DNA of 37,995 nt from Apostichopus parvimensis. Lineage: Eukaryota > Echinodermata > Holothuroidea > Aspidochirotida > Stichopodidae. Location of the stretch: NCBI GenBank assembly GCA_000934455.1, contig KN884972.1:62617-100611 (forward strand), read 5' to 3'. A program made the translations under genes and the position numbers. Every line of letters starts with the position of its first letter. The first letter of the stretch is position 1. A model generated the notes under the pieces. That model was given only the letters and a program-made list of their open reading frames with translations. It had not been told where the DNA came from and searched no databases. Of this stretch, positions 10,782-20,763 are shown piece by piece.

Positions 10782-11573
10782 GGGTGACATACCCATGTTC
10801 CGACGTCTCTATGTTCCGACGTCTCTTTAAGTTCCGACAACTTTGTTGGACTCTAATTTTTTGAACCCAATTTTTTTCTGGGGGGAGGGGCTCAATTTTG
10901 TTAGACCCAAATTCTGTCTGACTAATTTTTTGGGGGGATTCAATTTTTTTCGGACCCAATTTTTTTGGGGACTCATTTTTTTTTGACCCAAATTTTGTCT
11001 GGCTTAATTTTTGTTTTTTGGGGGGGGGGGACTAATTTTTTTGGAACCAAATTTTCTTTGTGGAATCAATTTTGTTAGACCCAAATTTTGTCTCACGAAC
11101 TATTTATTAGGGGGGACTCAATTTTTTTCGGACCCAATTTTTTTGGGGGGGACTAATTTTTTTTTTACCCAAATTTTTTCCGGCCTAATTGTTTTGGGGG
11201 GGGACTCAATTTATTTGGGACCCAAGTTTTTTTTTGTGGAATCAACTTTTTTGGACCCACAATTTTTCTGACCTGATTTGTTTGGGGAGACTCATTTTTT
11301 TTGGACGCGCCGAATTTTTTTTACGAAAAAAAAGGGCCCAAAGTTTTTTATGACCCAAATAGTGCTTGTCCGAAAAAAATTGGTCATAAAAAATTTTAGA
11401 GTAAAAAAAATTTGTCAAAATATTTTGGTCCAAAAGAATCTGGGTCCTAAAAAAAAAAATTGGTCCGAAAACATGTTGGTCAAAAATATTGGTCAAAAGA
11501 ACTTCAGAGTCAAAAACAATTGTCGGAACGTAGAGACGCCGGAACCATTAAAATATACTGGGTCTACCCCTTA
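10782..11573. mobile_element. Foldback element C: T-rich half facing A-rich half
   Basis: The left end (about 10797-10855, with GTTCCGACGTCTCT twice, then GTTCCGACAACTTTGTT) is mirrored at the right end (about 11505-11545: TTGTCGGAACGTAGAGACGC). The match extends outward less exactly to GGGTGACATACCCA and TGGGTCTACCCC. From about 10855 to 11310 the plus strand repeats GACCCAAATTTTGTCTGG- and GGGGGGACTCAATTTTTT-like units. From about 11330 to 11515 it carries the complementary A-rich version (TTGGTCCAAAAGAATC, TTGGTCATAAAAAATTT). The whole unit can fold into a long imperfect hairpin. Short ORFs inside it are repeats in translation, not genes. Confidence 0.7.
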
Positions 11574-12727
11574 TCATTGCATTTTGGGCGAATGTTTATT
11601 TAACTACGTTACATGATGCTTAAACACATGTTTGAACAAAATGAAAAATTCAAGTATTACCACATAAATATTCAAAATATACTTTTGTTTCATGGTATGG
11701 AGGATTTGGTGAAACCAAACATGTCTGGACTGGTTTGCAAATTCTACGAGGTTCGTGATCAACTTGACCGTATCTAGTATTTTCAGAAAATCCATACAAA
11801 ACTGTCCGGCCAAAAGCAATTAAATGACTTTATGACATTTAAATAAAAAAAAGCTTCTAACAGAAGTTATGACCTATTTTGTATAATTTTTAATGTGCGT
11901 GTCAATACGGGTTGCCATCAGGATCATATCGATTACTGATGCTATGCAAAAGAAACTGCTTATTTGAGCATATCATATGGTGCGGAAAAACATTCTTCAA
12001 GCAAACAATTTTCTCGAAAATCTTGCAAAATTCGATCGTGAAAACAATGTTCAAACATACTAAAGTATGCCACCCTATGCATCCTGGACGGTGAAAAAGC
12101 TACTGTAGGCCTATATTCAGCGTTACAATGCATATTAACCCTATCGTAACATTTTGGGACGATTTGCTAGTGCAATTAAAGCCTAGGCTGATATTCTATC
12201 ATACAAGAAGTTCAGAACGAATGTTTTGTTCGAATAGAAAATATTTTGCGACCGCTGTTTTTTTAAAAGAAGGGGTTTGTATGAAGGAGTTTGGATGAGT
12301 AGGCCTACAGTGTGTTCATTAGGCCTATCGTACTAGTTTTGCGATTATGAAACTTGTATGTCGATTGACACTTAATTTTGGTGACACACCGAACTTTTTG
12401 ATCAGAATTTGCAATAAATCTATTGCACATTGCGTTGAATTGATGATTTCATCTACTGCGGGAAGAAGCCTACCCCAATTCTTTCAAATCACGATGAAAC
12501 GATCGATCGTTCTGCAACGTGATTCACGCTTTAACGATAACATTACGATAGTATAAAGTGCCAGTGAAATGATAGACACACTATCACGATATTACGACCA
12601 CGATGCGACGCACGATATCACGTTAGGTACTTGCTATAGGCGTAATGGAAACGATATCACGATAGACTCCTCGAGTCTCCTCATATTTTGTCACGATGCC
12701 ACGGCCGATTTAATCTGGGCGGTACTG

Positions 12728-13130
12728 TACTTTGGGTTGTAAGCCTTCCTGGGCCAATTTCTCAAAGAAATCTTGCACATTAGGAAGATTATACCCATCA
12801 TCTTCAACTACACTATTGACCCGTTTGTAGTCTCCACAAACCCTGACAGATCCATTTGCTTCAGGTACATGTACAGTGGGGGACGCCCACTCACCAGACG
12901 TTACTGGGGTTAGGATATCTGCATCAATTAGCCTATTATATTCTTTTTCCACCTTGTCAACTATGGAATAAGGAATGGCTCTGGACTTTTGATAAGTCGA
13001 TTTTGCATTCGGTTTTAATTTCAGAGAAGCTGTAAATTCTTTAATCCCTGTATCTTTATCAGAAAAGTAGTTTACGATGCTTTTCTAGAAGCTCATGAAA
13101 ACCTTGAGGATCACAAGGTTGGGAAGTAAG
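12728..13130 (-). mobile_element. Gypsy fossil: reverse transcriptase, N-terminal part
   Basis: The minus strand encodes EYNRLIDADILTPVTSGEWA, SPTVHVPEANGSVRVCGDYK and RVNSVVEDDGYNLPNVQDFF, the fingers and palm start of a Gypsy reverse transcriptase, with a KVEKEY-type lead-in upstream. Similarity fades near 13130. This is the 5'-most recognisable part of the element. Confidence 0.85.
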
Positions 13131-13809
13131 CTTGCACGGTTTCGTGAAAACCCAAAACCGGTTTTTTTTTCTAGCAAAAAAAACCAACCTGGCTCAAAAA
13201 CCGTTTTTTTTTCTTCCCGAATTTCATTGAAAACTTGCAAATCTCTGACGGAGGTGTCGCGATCACTAAGATGCGTATATTTGAAGCTATACCAACAGCG
13301 GTCCAAGTCTAGTTCGTTCGCAGTAAAGGGTAAATTCAAGAAACTGTCTTCAAGACTCTTTTTATTATCCACGTTAACTGAAGTACAAATGTCGAAAAGA
13401 AATGTGGAATGAAATGTTTTCTTCAAGTTTAACATCATGTACACGGATCGTTTGTCTTCAAGTTCAAGTTCGTTCAAGTTCGTGTTCAGTAAAAAATCAC
13501 GGTCAACCCGATCACCCGATGGTCTCGTCAGCTAGAAAACTAATCTGATAATGACAGTACAAGTAAATATTTACTTACAATCGTCTAAGAATTTCTGTTT
13601 ACTAAGGAAGGGTTTGCTCGGTTGGTTGCTTACTGTTTAACCTGCTAATGATAATAAAATAGAATTCGTTGGAATTAACAGATAAAAAATTTGCCCCAGA
13701 TGGAGAATCTTCCTAAACGTAGATGTTATTGTAATACCCCATCCCGAGAAAATACAATCAATTGCTCTACCCCCATATTCACGCTATTAAGATGTTATAT
13801 TCTCGGAGA
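13130..13809. other. Unassigned; possible hAT-like end at 13130
   Basis: At 13131 the Gypsy similarity gives way to GCTTGCACGGTTTCGTGAAA and an AACCGGTTTTT stretch. A similar inverted end (AAACCGGTTTACCTTGCAAG) lies at about 18458-18477. The two could be termini of one transposon family, but their flanks differ and no shared target duplication is seen. A minus-strand open frame (13085-13477) spans the Gypsy junction and has no recognisable domain. Confidence 0.25.
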
Positions 13810-14196
13810 TTAGGGCCAATTGGAGATCGTAAAAAAATTTACTTTACAATATGATTGTTCCAATAAATTCATTAGTGGCTGACAAAGTGTTCGAAGGTAC
13901 CAAATTGCACAAGGCTCTAGCCATGTTTGCGGGTGGTGTCTTGGCGGTAAAATAAATTTCTCTTCAAGAAGTGAAGAGAATTTGCCGTCTACACTTTCAA
14001 GTACAAGTTGAAATATATCACTGGCAAAAGCGGGGATTATAGGTCGGCAAAGATTGGAAACATGTTCATCAACGTTAACGAACAACCAAGTGAGAGTCGC
14101 CTTGTCTAGCGATAATTGATAAGAAGTAGTGAAAGGAAACTTGCAGAGAAAATAAAATCTATTAGCGTACAAAGAACACTTGTCCAACAGCAGCAT
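13810..14196 (-). CDS. Unrecognised 128-codon ORF
   Basis: A minus-strand open frame of 128 codons without low-complexity sequence. It contains HVSNLCRPIIPAFASDIF and a PPRHHPQTWLEP segment. I recognise no family or motif and find no convincing splice partner. It could be an exon or element fragment, or chance. It lies between the Gypsy fossil and the LINE. Confidence 0.15.
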   Translation of the reverse strand: MLLLDKCSLYANRFYFLCKFPFTTSYQLSLDKATLTWLFVNVDEHVSNLCRPIIPAFASDIFQLVLESVDGKFSSLLEEKFILPPRHHPQTWLEPCAIWYLRTLCQPLMNLLEQSYCKVNFFTISNWP

Positions 14197-14699
14197 CTGT
14201 AATTTCCAGCCATATATGCAACATTTTGTACTTAGGGATTTACAAGAGCTGAGCTCTCATTCCCTTCTTCATCCCACACTACATCTGTCTAGTGATGAGG
14301 CGTGGGATACAGGGGAATACAGGTGAATCTTTACTCCTTTAGAATTCCTTGGCTCAAGCCTGCCTGAGGCCAGGTGTATATCGTGATTAATGGACTGTGC
14401 TTGGTCTAATGTTACGTTTTGCATCTTTGTTGTTCAACTAACAGAGCCCTGCTCAAATGTTTTCACACTGCTAGGCCTGTCTGCTGGGCCGGTTGTGTGC
14501 GCGGCTGTACTTTTTCAACGCTATTGTGGATAGCGCCATGTACCTTTCAAGTTTTAACGATCATTTTTTGAACACAAACTGTGCTCAATATGTTTGAAAA
14601 GATTTTCTCCATATCCTTTACTGTTAAATTGAAATAAAATAATAAGAGAAACACAAAGAGAACAAACACGTTGGATATAACAATTTATTTTGAACGGCA
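14197..14699. other. No recognised feature
   Basis: I find no gene, RNA or repeat terminus. The stretch includes a GCCTGCCTGAGGC palindrome-like word near 14359, too short to interpret. Confidence 0.3.
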
Positions 14700-16236
14700 T
14701 CTCGTCATTTGAGTGTGTACTTCTCACAACTACTAACGTTGGCCACCAAGGTCCGTTTTTTTTTTTATACTGTAATTTACAATTTGTCCTTCAAAACTGG
14801 GGAGGTGCCTCATCTATGGAAGCAATCCAGTATTATTCCAGTGCCAAAATGTTCTGTCATCTCTTGTATGAACGACCTTCGCCCTATAGCGTTAACTGCA
14901 GTGCCAATGAAGGTATGCAAGCGTTTATTCTTAAATCGTTTTAATCCTCTAGTTGCTCCATTTTTAGATCCTTTACAGTTTGCTTACAAGGCTAGCCGTA
15001 GTTGTGAAGATGCCATACTGCTACTTCTTCAATGTCTGAATTCACACTTAGAGCACCATGGCAATTCTGCACGTGTGATGTTCTTTGACTTCTCATCTGC
15101 ATTCAACACTATTCAGCCTCACAATCTTGCTACAAAGCTTATCAACATGGGCATCCCACATGGGTTTATTCACTGGATTGTCAAGTATCTCACAAATCGC
15201 ACCCAATTTGTCAAACTCGGTCCCACCTGTCGATCTAACATTATTACCTCCAACACCGGAGCGCCGCAAGGCACAGTTCTAGCTTCGTTTCTTTTCACCT
15301 TGTACACGTCTGACTGCAGATCCCAGAAGAAGATATGTCCCATCATCAAGTTTGCCGATGACACAGCCATGGCTGGACTCATTCGTGGTAATGATGATTG
15401 GGCATATCTCTGCCAGCTGCTGTCATTCATGGACTATTGTGACAGTAACTTCTTGCAATTGAATATTTCTAAAACGAAGGAAATGATCATCGACTTCCGC
15501 CGTAATGCTGTTGAACCTCCTCCAGTCATGATCAAGGGCAAAGAAGTTGAAAGGGTTCACTCCTACAAGTATCTGAGTATTCACCTCAACAATAGCTTAA
15601 CATGGGATGGTCACGTGGATGCCCTGGTAAAGAAGTTAAATACCAGGTTATATTGCCTCAGAAAGTTGTCAAAATTCAATGTACGTACCGATATAATGCA
15701 AATGTTTTATAATTCTATTATTTGCGGAGTTTGGAGATACTGTCTTATATGTTGGGGTGGGAATGTCACTAAAGTCGAGAAGGACCGTATCGATCACATA
15801 ATTAGAAAAGCTGGGGGAGTCATTGGAGGTCAACAGCATACAGTCGACTCGGTGTACCAGTCACTGCTTCAAACAAAGCTAGATTCAGTTTGGAATGACT
15901 GTTGCCACCCCCTTCACTGTTATCTTAATGACAATGTAATTAACAGAGGCAGTGGCAGTGGCAGACTGAGACAGCCGTACACGAGAACTAATCGCTATCG
16001 TAACTCGTTCACTCCCCGTGCAATCAAACTTTTCAATGTCAACTTACGTCGCTAGGCTGTTGCAATAATCTTTTATCTTGTCCTTGTCTTAACTGTTTAT
16101 CATTCTCATTCTTTAATCTCCATCTGTATATATCCTGATTTATATTCCTATGCTCATATATTTTTGTACTGTTTTGAACTTTTATGTGCGAGACACTAAT
16201 TTCCTTATTTGGAGCAATAAAGTTTTACTTACTTAC
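14700..16236 (+). pseudogene. 5'-truncated CR1/L2/Rex1-like LINE with intact RT C-terminal part
   Basis: A single open frame (14709-16055, 448 codons) encodes a non-LTR reverse transcriptase from the fingers onward: VPHLWKQSSIIPVPK, NDLRPIALT, motif A MFFDFSSAFNTI, motif B NTGAPQGTVLASFLFTLYTS, motif C KFADDTAM (FADD), then KTKEMIIDFRR, SYKYLSIHLNN and a C-terminal RLYCLRKL...CWGG...RKAGGVIG segment. The 3' UTR is short and ends AATAAAGTTTTACTTACTTAC at 16216-16236, a short tandem tail usual for CR1/L2/Rex1-type LINEs. The endonuclease and ORF1 are missing, so the copy is a dead 5' truncation. No stop interrupts the remaining RT, which suggests fairly recent insertion. The exact clade is uncertain. 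Confidence 0.85.
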
Positions 16237-16473
16237 AGTTCAATACTACAAGTACAAGGTCACCTAACTGATTCACACATATAAGGGCTGCATAGCCTAA
16301 TGTTAGGCCTAGCTATCCACACTCAAGCACTGGTATATAGCGTGTGCCAATCGTAGCTGCCAATGTCGTCTATCAGAAAAGCTTTCTCTTGTTGCAATTG
16401 ACTTTCATATTGCAAAAAGATCAGTAAATAGGAGAAACCAAAGTCAACAAATGATGGATGGAAGCTTTAACTT

Positions 16474-18157
16474 GTTTTTTGATTTCTTGGCGTTAGCCGA
16501 AGGAATCTATGCGGTCATGACTGCGTGTGTATGTGTGCGTGTGTGCGTGTGTGCGTGTGTGTGTGTGTGCGTCTGCGTCTGTGGCACTTGCTTGGGTACG
16601 CTCTATCTCAATAAGGGAATGTTGGATTGAGGCCAAACTTGGACTGTAGATCCGCCATATAGAGAAGGTGTGCCCTATTGTTTTTGGTGCCCACAAAGGT
16701 CACCAAAGGTCAGTTATGGTCCAAAAACCGAAAATATTAAAACTGCAATAACTCCCAGTGCCAAGGTGTGACAAGATTGATATTTTGGGACAAGTTGTGA
16801 ACTGGTTAGGGGAACATTTTGAAACTTAACATGCATGTGATCCAAGGTCACCCAAGGTCAATTAATGTTAAAAAACAAGTATTTTTGCGATAACTTGAGA
16901 TCGAATTGTCCGTTAGGGTTGGGAGTTGCTTCAATGTAATCCAATTGTCGACCCGCATCTGGGTGACCCTTGACCTCAATTTGACCTCTGGTGACCTTTA
17001 AGTGTTTTGGGGATTTTTACAGTTTCGATGCTATTTTCAGATTTCAAAGGTACCTTCCGATCATAAATATCACACGGTTGACCCCCATGTGACCTTTGTG
17101 TGGGAAGTTATATGGGGTCAAAGTTTTCGGTCGGAGTTAGCATGGCTGTACATACAGACTTGTCATGTTGATTTTTGGAATCAGGAGATCAAACTACATT
17201 TGAAACCAAGGTCAAAAGGTCAAAGGTCACATTAGAAAAAATGTGCTTATTTTGGGAGAAACCAGGCAAAAAAGAAAATGTTTGGTTTTGATGCTAGATT
17301 TGGATATCAAAGGTACCTTCCGATCAAAAATGTCAATGGGTTGACACCCGGGTGACCTTTGTGTGTGAAGTTGTACAAGGTCAAAGTTAATTTTCAGACA
17401 TTTAATGCAATAACTCCCAGTGCCAAGGTGTGACACGGTTGATATTTTGGGATAAGTTGCAAATGGTATAGGGGAATATTTCAAACTTAACGGTCATGTG
17501 ATCTGAGGTCACCAAAGGTCAATTAATGTTAAAAAACTAGTATTTTGGGGGAGAAAATGGGCAAAGAAAAAAATGTTTGAATATTTATAGTTTTAATGCT
17601 ATATTCACGTCTCACCAATCAAAAATGTCAATAAGTTGACCCCAGGTGACCTTTTTGTGTAAAGTTATATGAGGTCAAAGTTAATTTTCAGACATTTAGT
17701 GCAATAACTCCCAGTGCCGGGGTTTGACACGGTTGATAATTTGGGAAAAGTTGCAAATGGTATAGGGGAATATTTTCAAACTTAACGGTCATGTGATCCA
17801 AGGTCACCAAAGGTCAATTAATGTTAAAAAAGTTGTGAATGGGGTGGTGGTACATTTTCAAACTTAATGGTCATTTGATCTGAGGTCACCAATGTTATCA
17901 TATTTGTTGACCCGCTTGTAGGTGACCTTATATTTCTTAAATTTTGGATGCCATATTCAGATCTCAAAAGTGCCTTCCAATAAATAATCCGATCACAATT
18001 TGTGATCACAAAAGTGTTGGCTATAGTGTTGGTTACTTTATGGGTACATGTAGGACCACAATTACTTGGACTATTTGAGCCCAATCTTGCTTGATAATAT
18101 TATGTGTATTGTCATATACCCCTACGCAAGGAACCACAGTGCCCTTAGGCTCTTGTT
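16474..18157 (+). repeat. Interspersed repeat R1, copy 2
   Basis: Begins with a T-run and a diverged hairpin at 16481-16507 (GATTTCTT pairing with AAGGAATC). A GT-rich tract (about 16525-16582) and the R1 core follow. AGGTCA pairs with spacer 4 occur at 16697-16712, 16845-16860, 17506-17521 and 17801-17816. Internal blocks such as GCAATAACTCCCAGTGCC and AACTTAACGGTCATGTGATC recur several times at about 300-bp spacing, so this copy has an internally duplicated structure. It ends near CGCAAGGAACC...CTCTTG at about 18125-18157. Confidence 0.75.
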
Positions 18158-18478
18158 AAAGTTAAATATTTGTCCATCGATCTCCTTTCTTATCGAAACT
18201 GTTTTCGGTCATTTAAATGGACAGCATCGTTGTTAGATTTCTTGAACGGAATAACAAAAATCTGAAGTTAACCTAATGAGTGAAGCGCTCACAAGACCAT
18301 GTATAGGTAACAATTATTGTTTGTGTTAAAATTGAAAGTTTGTTGCAGCTAGCTGACGAAAATGATTTGATTTCGCAAGGAACCACAGCCATAGGCTCTT
18401 GTTTTTTAGGTTTTTCGGTTTTCTTAAAATAACAAAAACCGGTTTTCGGTACTAAACCGGTTTACCTTGCAAGCCTAT
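18158..18478. repeat. R1-like terminus and AACCGG-rich fragment
   Basis: A second R1-type end (CGCAAGGAACCACAG...GGCTCTTG) lies at about 18376-18402, so a fragment of another copy sits directly after copy 2. It is followed by GTTTTTCGGTTTTC, AAAACCGGTTTTCGG and AACCGGTTTACCTTGCAAG, which resemble an inverted version of the end at 13131. Confidence 0.4.
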
Positions 18479-20060
18479 TGTATCTCCCGCAGTGCAGCCT
18501 ATGAGATTACATGTGTATTACGCCTCATTAGAATAGAAGAGGCTGTTGGCAATTGGAAATTAGCTAAAGGGCATCCTTATATATATGTGCAAATACACAG
18601 TAAACCAACACGAGATGATAACATAGAGGTTTTCCACCCCTAAAATTGATATTTCCAATGTTCTGTAATGTTCAATATTACTCATTTGAAGCAAAGAGCT
18701 AGAGTAAAAAGTTTCAACTTCCTACTTGAATTTTGAAAAAATGGCCCATTAGAATCCTATAGGAAAATAACTGTTGAACATTGACATACGGCAATTTTTC
18801 ATAAAGTTTGAAACATACTTAGTCTTTGACCTTTTCCTATGATGGCATACAGTCATGTCTAACTCACAACCAAATTAGAGTAATATATGATGTATATATC
18901 ACGCTCAGTACAGCATGAAATAGATAACGGGCGAACATGTAAAAAATGTTCGACCGTTATAAATTTACGTTAAAAAATGGCATAACTCAAAAGATTTGAA
19001 ATGTATATGATCCATGTTACTGCACTCAGAATCTTAGCCAGTAGTGGTTTATATAAGCACTGAAAACATCATTTTTTGGTACACATGGGGCACAGGTGGC
19101 AAATTTTAAGAAGTTTGACATACAAAAATGTAACTCATGTGTATGTCAATCTTTTTCAAACGTACCACTTTACCCCCATGTGCATCATCAAATGAAGTTT
19201 CCATGGTTTTTATAAACTATTTCATGGTAGGAATCTGTATACACAAAAGGAACTACATGCACTGTATACTTTTTGAGTTTCGCAATTTTTTGTGGTACAT
19301 TTATAACGGTGGAACATTTTTGACATACTGTTCGACCGTTACCTATTTCATGCCCTACTAAGCCTGATATGCATCACCTATTGCTCTCGTTTGGTTGTGT
19401 GGCAGGTATGACTATATGCCATCATAGGAAAATGTCCAAGACTATATATGTTTTAAACTTTATGAAAAATTGCCTGCCATGTGATGTATGTCAATGTGTT
19501 ACAACCGTTATATATTTCTGGTGTATGTCAATGTTCGCCCGTTATTTTTCCCATAGGATTCCAATGGACCAAAATTTCAAAATTCAAGTAGGATGTTGAA
19601 ACTTTCTATGCTATCTCTCTGCTTCAAATAACTAACACTCATCCTAATAGAACAAAGAAAATACCAATTTCAATACTGAAAACTGCATGTGTTGATTTTC
19701 ATGTTGGTTTACTGTGTAAAGGCCCATATATGAATCAAGAAGTCTCGACCAAATCTCCATTGAATTAAGTGTGTCGGTAACTTACGTTGCTGCATACATG
19801 CCTGTGCACAGAGGTGTGTAATGAAACTGTACTGTTTGTACATGCTTAATGTGTTGGAATGGACGATATCATATTTAATAATCTATATGCTACCTTTGCT
19901 TCCATTGTTAACTTTTCCAGCGTATTTTGCAATTTTCAAGATTCAGTGTCAAATAAAAACTTCAGGTTCGGATGAAGTAACATTGGGGAAATGACCAGGT
20001 GCTGTTTACGAAATTAACTGTTGCCTGGTTTGATGTTTTAGAGGCAAACCAGACCCAAAC
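18479..20060 (+). repeat. Repeat X, copy split by foldback MITE E
   Basis: The flanks 18479-18595 and 19717-20060 match two other places. ATTACGCCTCATTAGAATAG, GGCAATTGGAAAT and GGGCATCC also occur near 36045-36105 and 37400-37465. CATTGAATTAAGTGTGTCGG matches about 37490-37512, and CTTCAGGTTCGGATGAAGT matches about 36200-36220. The element at 18596-19716 is therefore a later insertion into a pre-existing X repeat. Confidence 0.55.
18596..19716. mobile_element. Foldback MITE E: near-complete 1.1-kb palindrome with TA duplication
   Basis: The ends are CACAGTAAACCAACA (18596) and TGTTGGTTTACTGTG (ending 19716), flanked by TA at 18594-18595 and 19717-18. The arms are long, roughly 300-450 bp each: GTTTCAAC.TCCTACTTGAAT, GAATCCTAT.GGAAAATAAC and ACATTGACATAC reappear as reverse complements at about 19500-19620. 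Each half also carries its own small hairpin (CGAACAT..ATGTTCG, about 18930-18955; GGTGGAACA..TGTTCGACC, about 19309-19338). No transposase is seen. It is a non-autonomous TA-target MITE, and a transcript would fold into a long double-stranded hairpin. Confidence 0.8.
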
Positions 20061-20682
20061 TCTTAGGGACCGGGGGGTGGGGGGTTGGCTTAACATTTGC
20101 CTGGCGCTTGCTTAATGTACGGCTTGTAGTTGTACAACAAGTTGTCTTTGGTAGCGATCAATCTCGATGTTGAAAACAGGGAAAGTTTTCATCTCGGTCT
20201 TCAGGTGCCAATGTGAATATTGTGTTGTTATATCTCAATAAATTTTGCTGTACTACTTAGATTGAAGTATGCTGTTCATCCTGGCTATACCGTACAGCCT
20301 TGTGTGTCACATTCAAATACAATTATTCTTGTAGTAATAATGTAGCATCATTGAAACCACACAGCAGTTTTGCTGTCTGGTTATTAATAAAACATTGAAC
20401 CATCCATATGCAACAACAAAACAATGCAGCATATATTTTGACAGTTAACAGAATGATGTAATTATTTAGATTCCCTATTTTTCTCAAATTTTTAAGAAAG
20501 AAAAACAGGTTCGCGGAAACGATGGGCAGGAGCTGTTCTGACACGACCCCTTCACGCTTCATAGACTGTCTGAAGTATATGGCGTGACAATGGAGCTGAC
20601 TTCTGAACTTCAAGGTAGATGCCTTTAACTCTGACTTTGGCATTTGTGCATCTTTACTTCCTTTAGGTAAAACATGTAACGC
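20061..20682. other. No recognised feature
   Basis: Contains a G-rich stretch at about 20065-20085 (GGGACCGGGGGGTGGGGGG) and otherwise ordinary AT-rich sequence. I see no coding region with support. Confidence 0.3.
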
Positions 20683-20763
20683 CCCCCCCCCCCCCCCCCT
20701 TTNNNNNNNNNNNNNNNNNNNNNNNNNNNNNNNNNNNNNNNNNNNNNNNNNNCCCCCCCCCCC
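20683..20763. other. Assembly gap inside a poly-C tract
   Basis: A run of C (about 20683-20700) leads into 50 N at 20703-20752, followed by 11 C. A homopolymer on both sides of the gap suggests sequencing failure at a long C tract. The true length and contents are unknown, and an open frame running across the N run should be ignored. Confidence 0.95.

Larger units (their letters stand above)
9124..12727. mobile_element. DNA transposon B (TA duplication, CAGTACCGCC ends) splitting Gypsy RT
   Basis: A near-perfect terminal inverted repeat of about 35 bp begins CAGTACCGCCCAGATTAAAT (9124) and is mirrored at about 12693-12727. TA flanks both sides (9122-9123, 12728-12729). It shares its first 10 bases and its TA target with transposon A. 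Both subterminal zones (about 9155-9440 and 12530-12690) are dense in ATCGTG/CACGAT words, which look like clustered transposase-binding repeats. No transposase was found in 3.6 kb; the internal ORFs are short and low complexity. It carries foldback C (10782-11573) and a block at about 10395-10745 that is the reverse complement of 5788-6115 in transposon A. Confidence 0.8.
4608..13130 (-). mobile_element. Ty3/Gypsy LTR retrotransposon fossil, 5' part missing
   Basis: A minus-strand Ty3/Gypsy pol region is recognisable over about 8.5 kb, of which about 5.2 kb is two later insertions (5421-6985, 9124-12727). Reading from high to low coordinates, the order is reverse transcriptase, RNase H, integrase with zinc-binding and core domains, integrase C-terminal part, a basic tail, a purine-rich tract (about 4835-4845) and a putative 3' LTR. 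This order is typical of Gypsy. No gag, protease or 5' LTR is visible; similarity stops near 13130, where unrelated sequence begins. It is broken: besides the two insertions there are perhaps half a dozen smaller breaks. With two later transposon insertions, one itself carrying another element, it is an old copy. No envelope gene is seen. Confidence 0.85.

Noticed and set aside
11011-11616. Several short ORFs with repeated FFGG, PNF and KKNW motifs
   Set aside because: They are translations of the homopolymer-rich foldback element C and mirror each other on both strands.
16493-16696. Minus-strand ORF with HTHTRTHAHTHTYT
   Set aside because: Translation of the GT tract in R1 copy 2. The same artefact occurs at 25938-26178 and 36975-37178.
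13131-18477. One large transposon bounded by GCTTGCACGG and CCTTGCAAG ends
   Set aside because: The ends are only loosely similar, no target duplication is shared, and the flanks are unrelated (Gypsy on one side, repeat X on the other).
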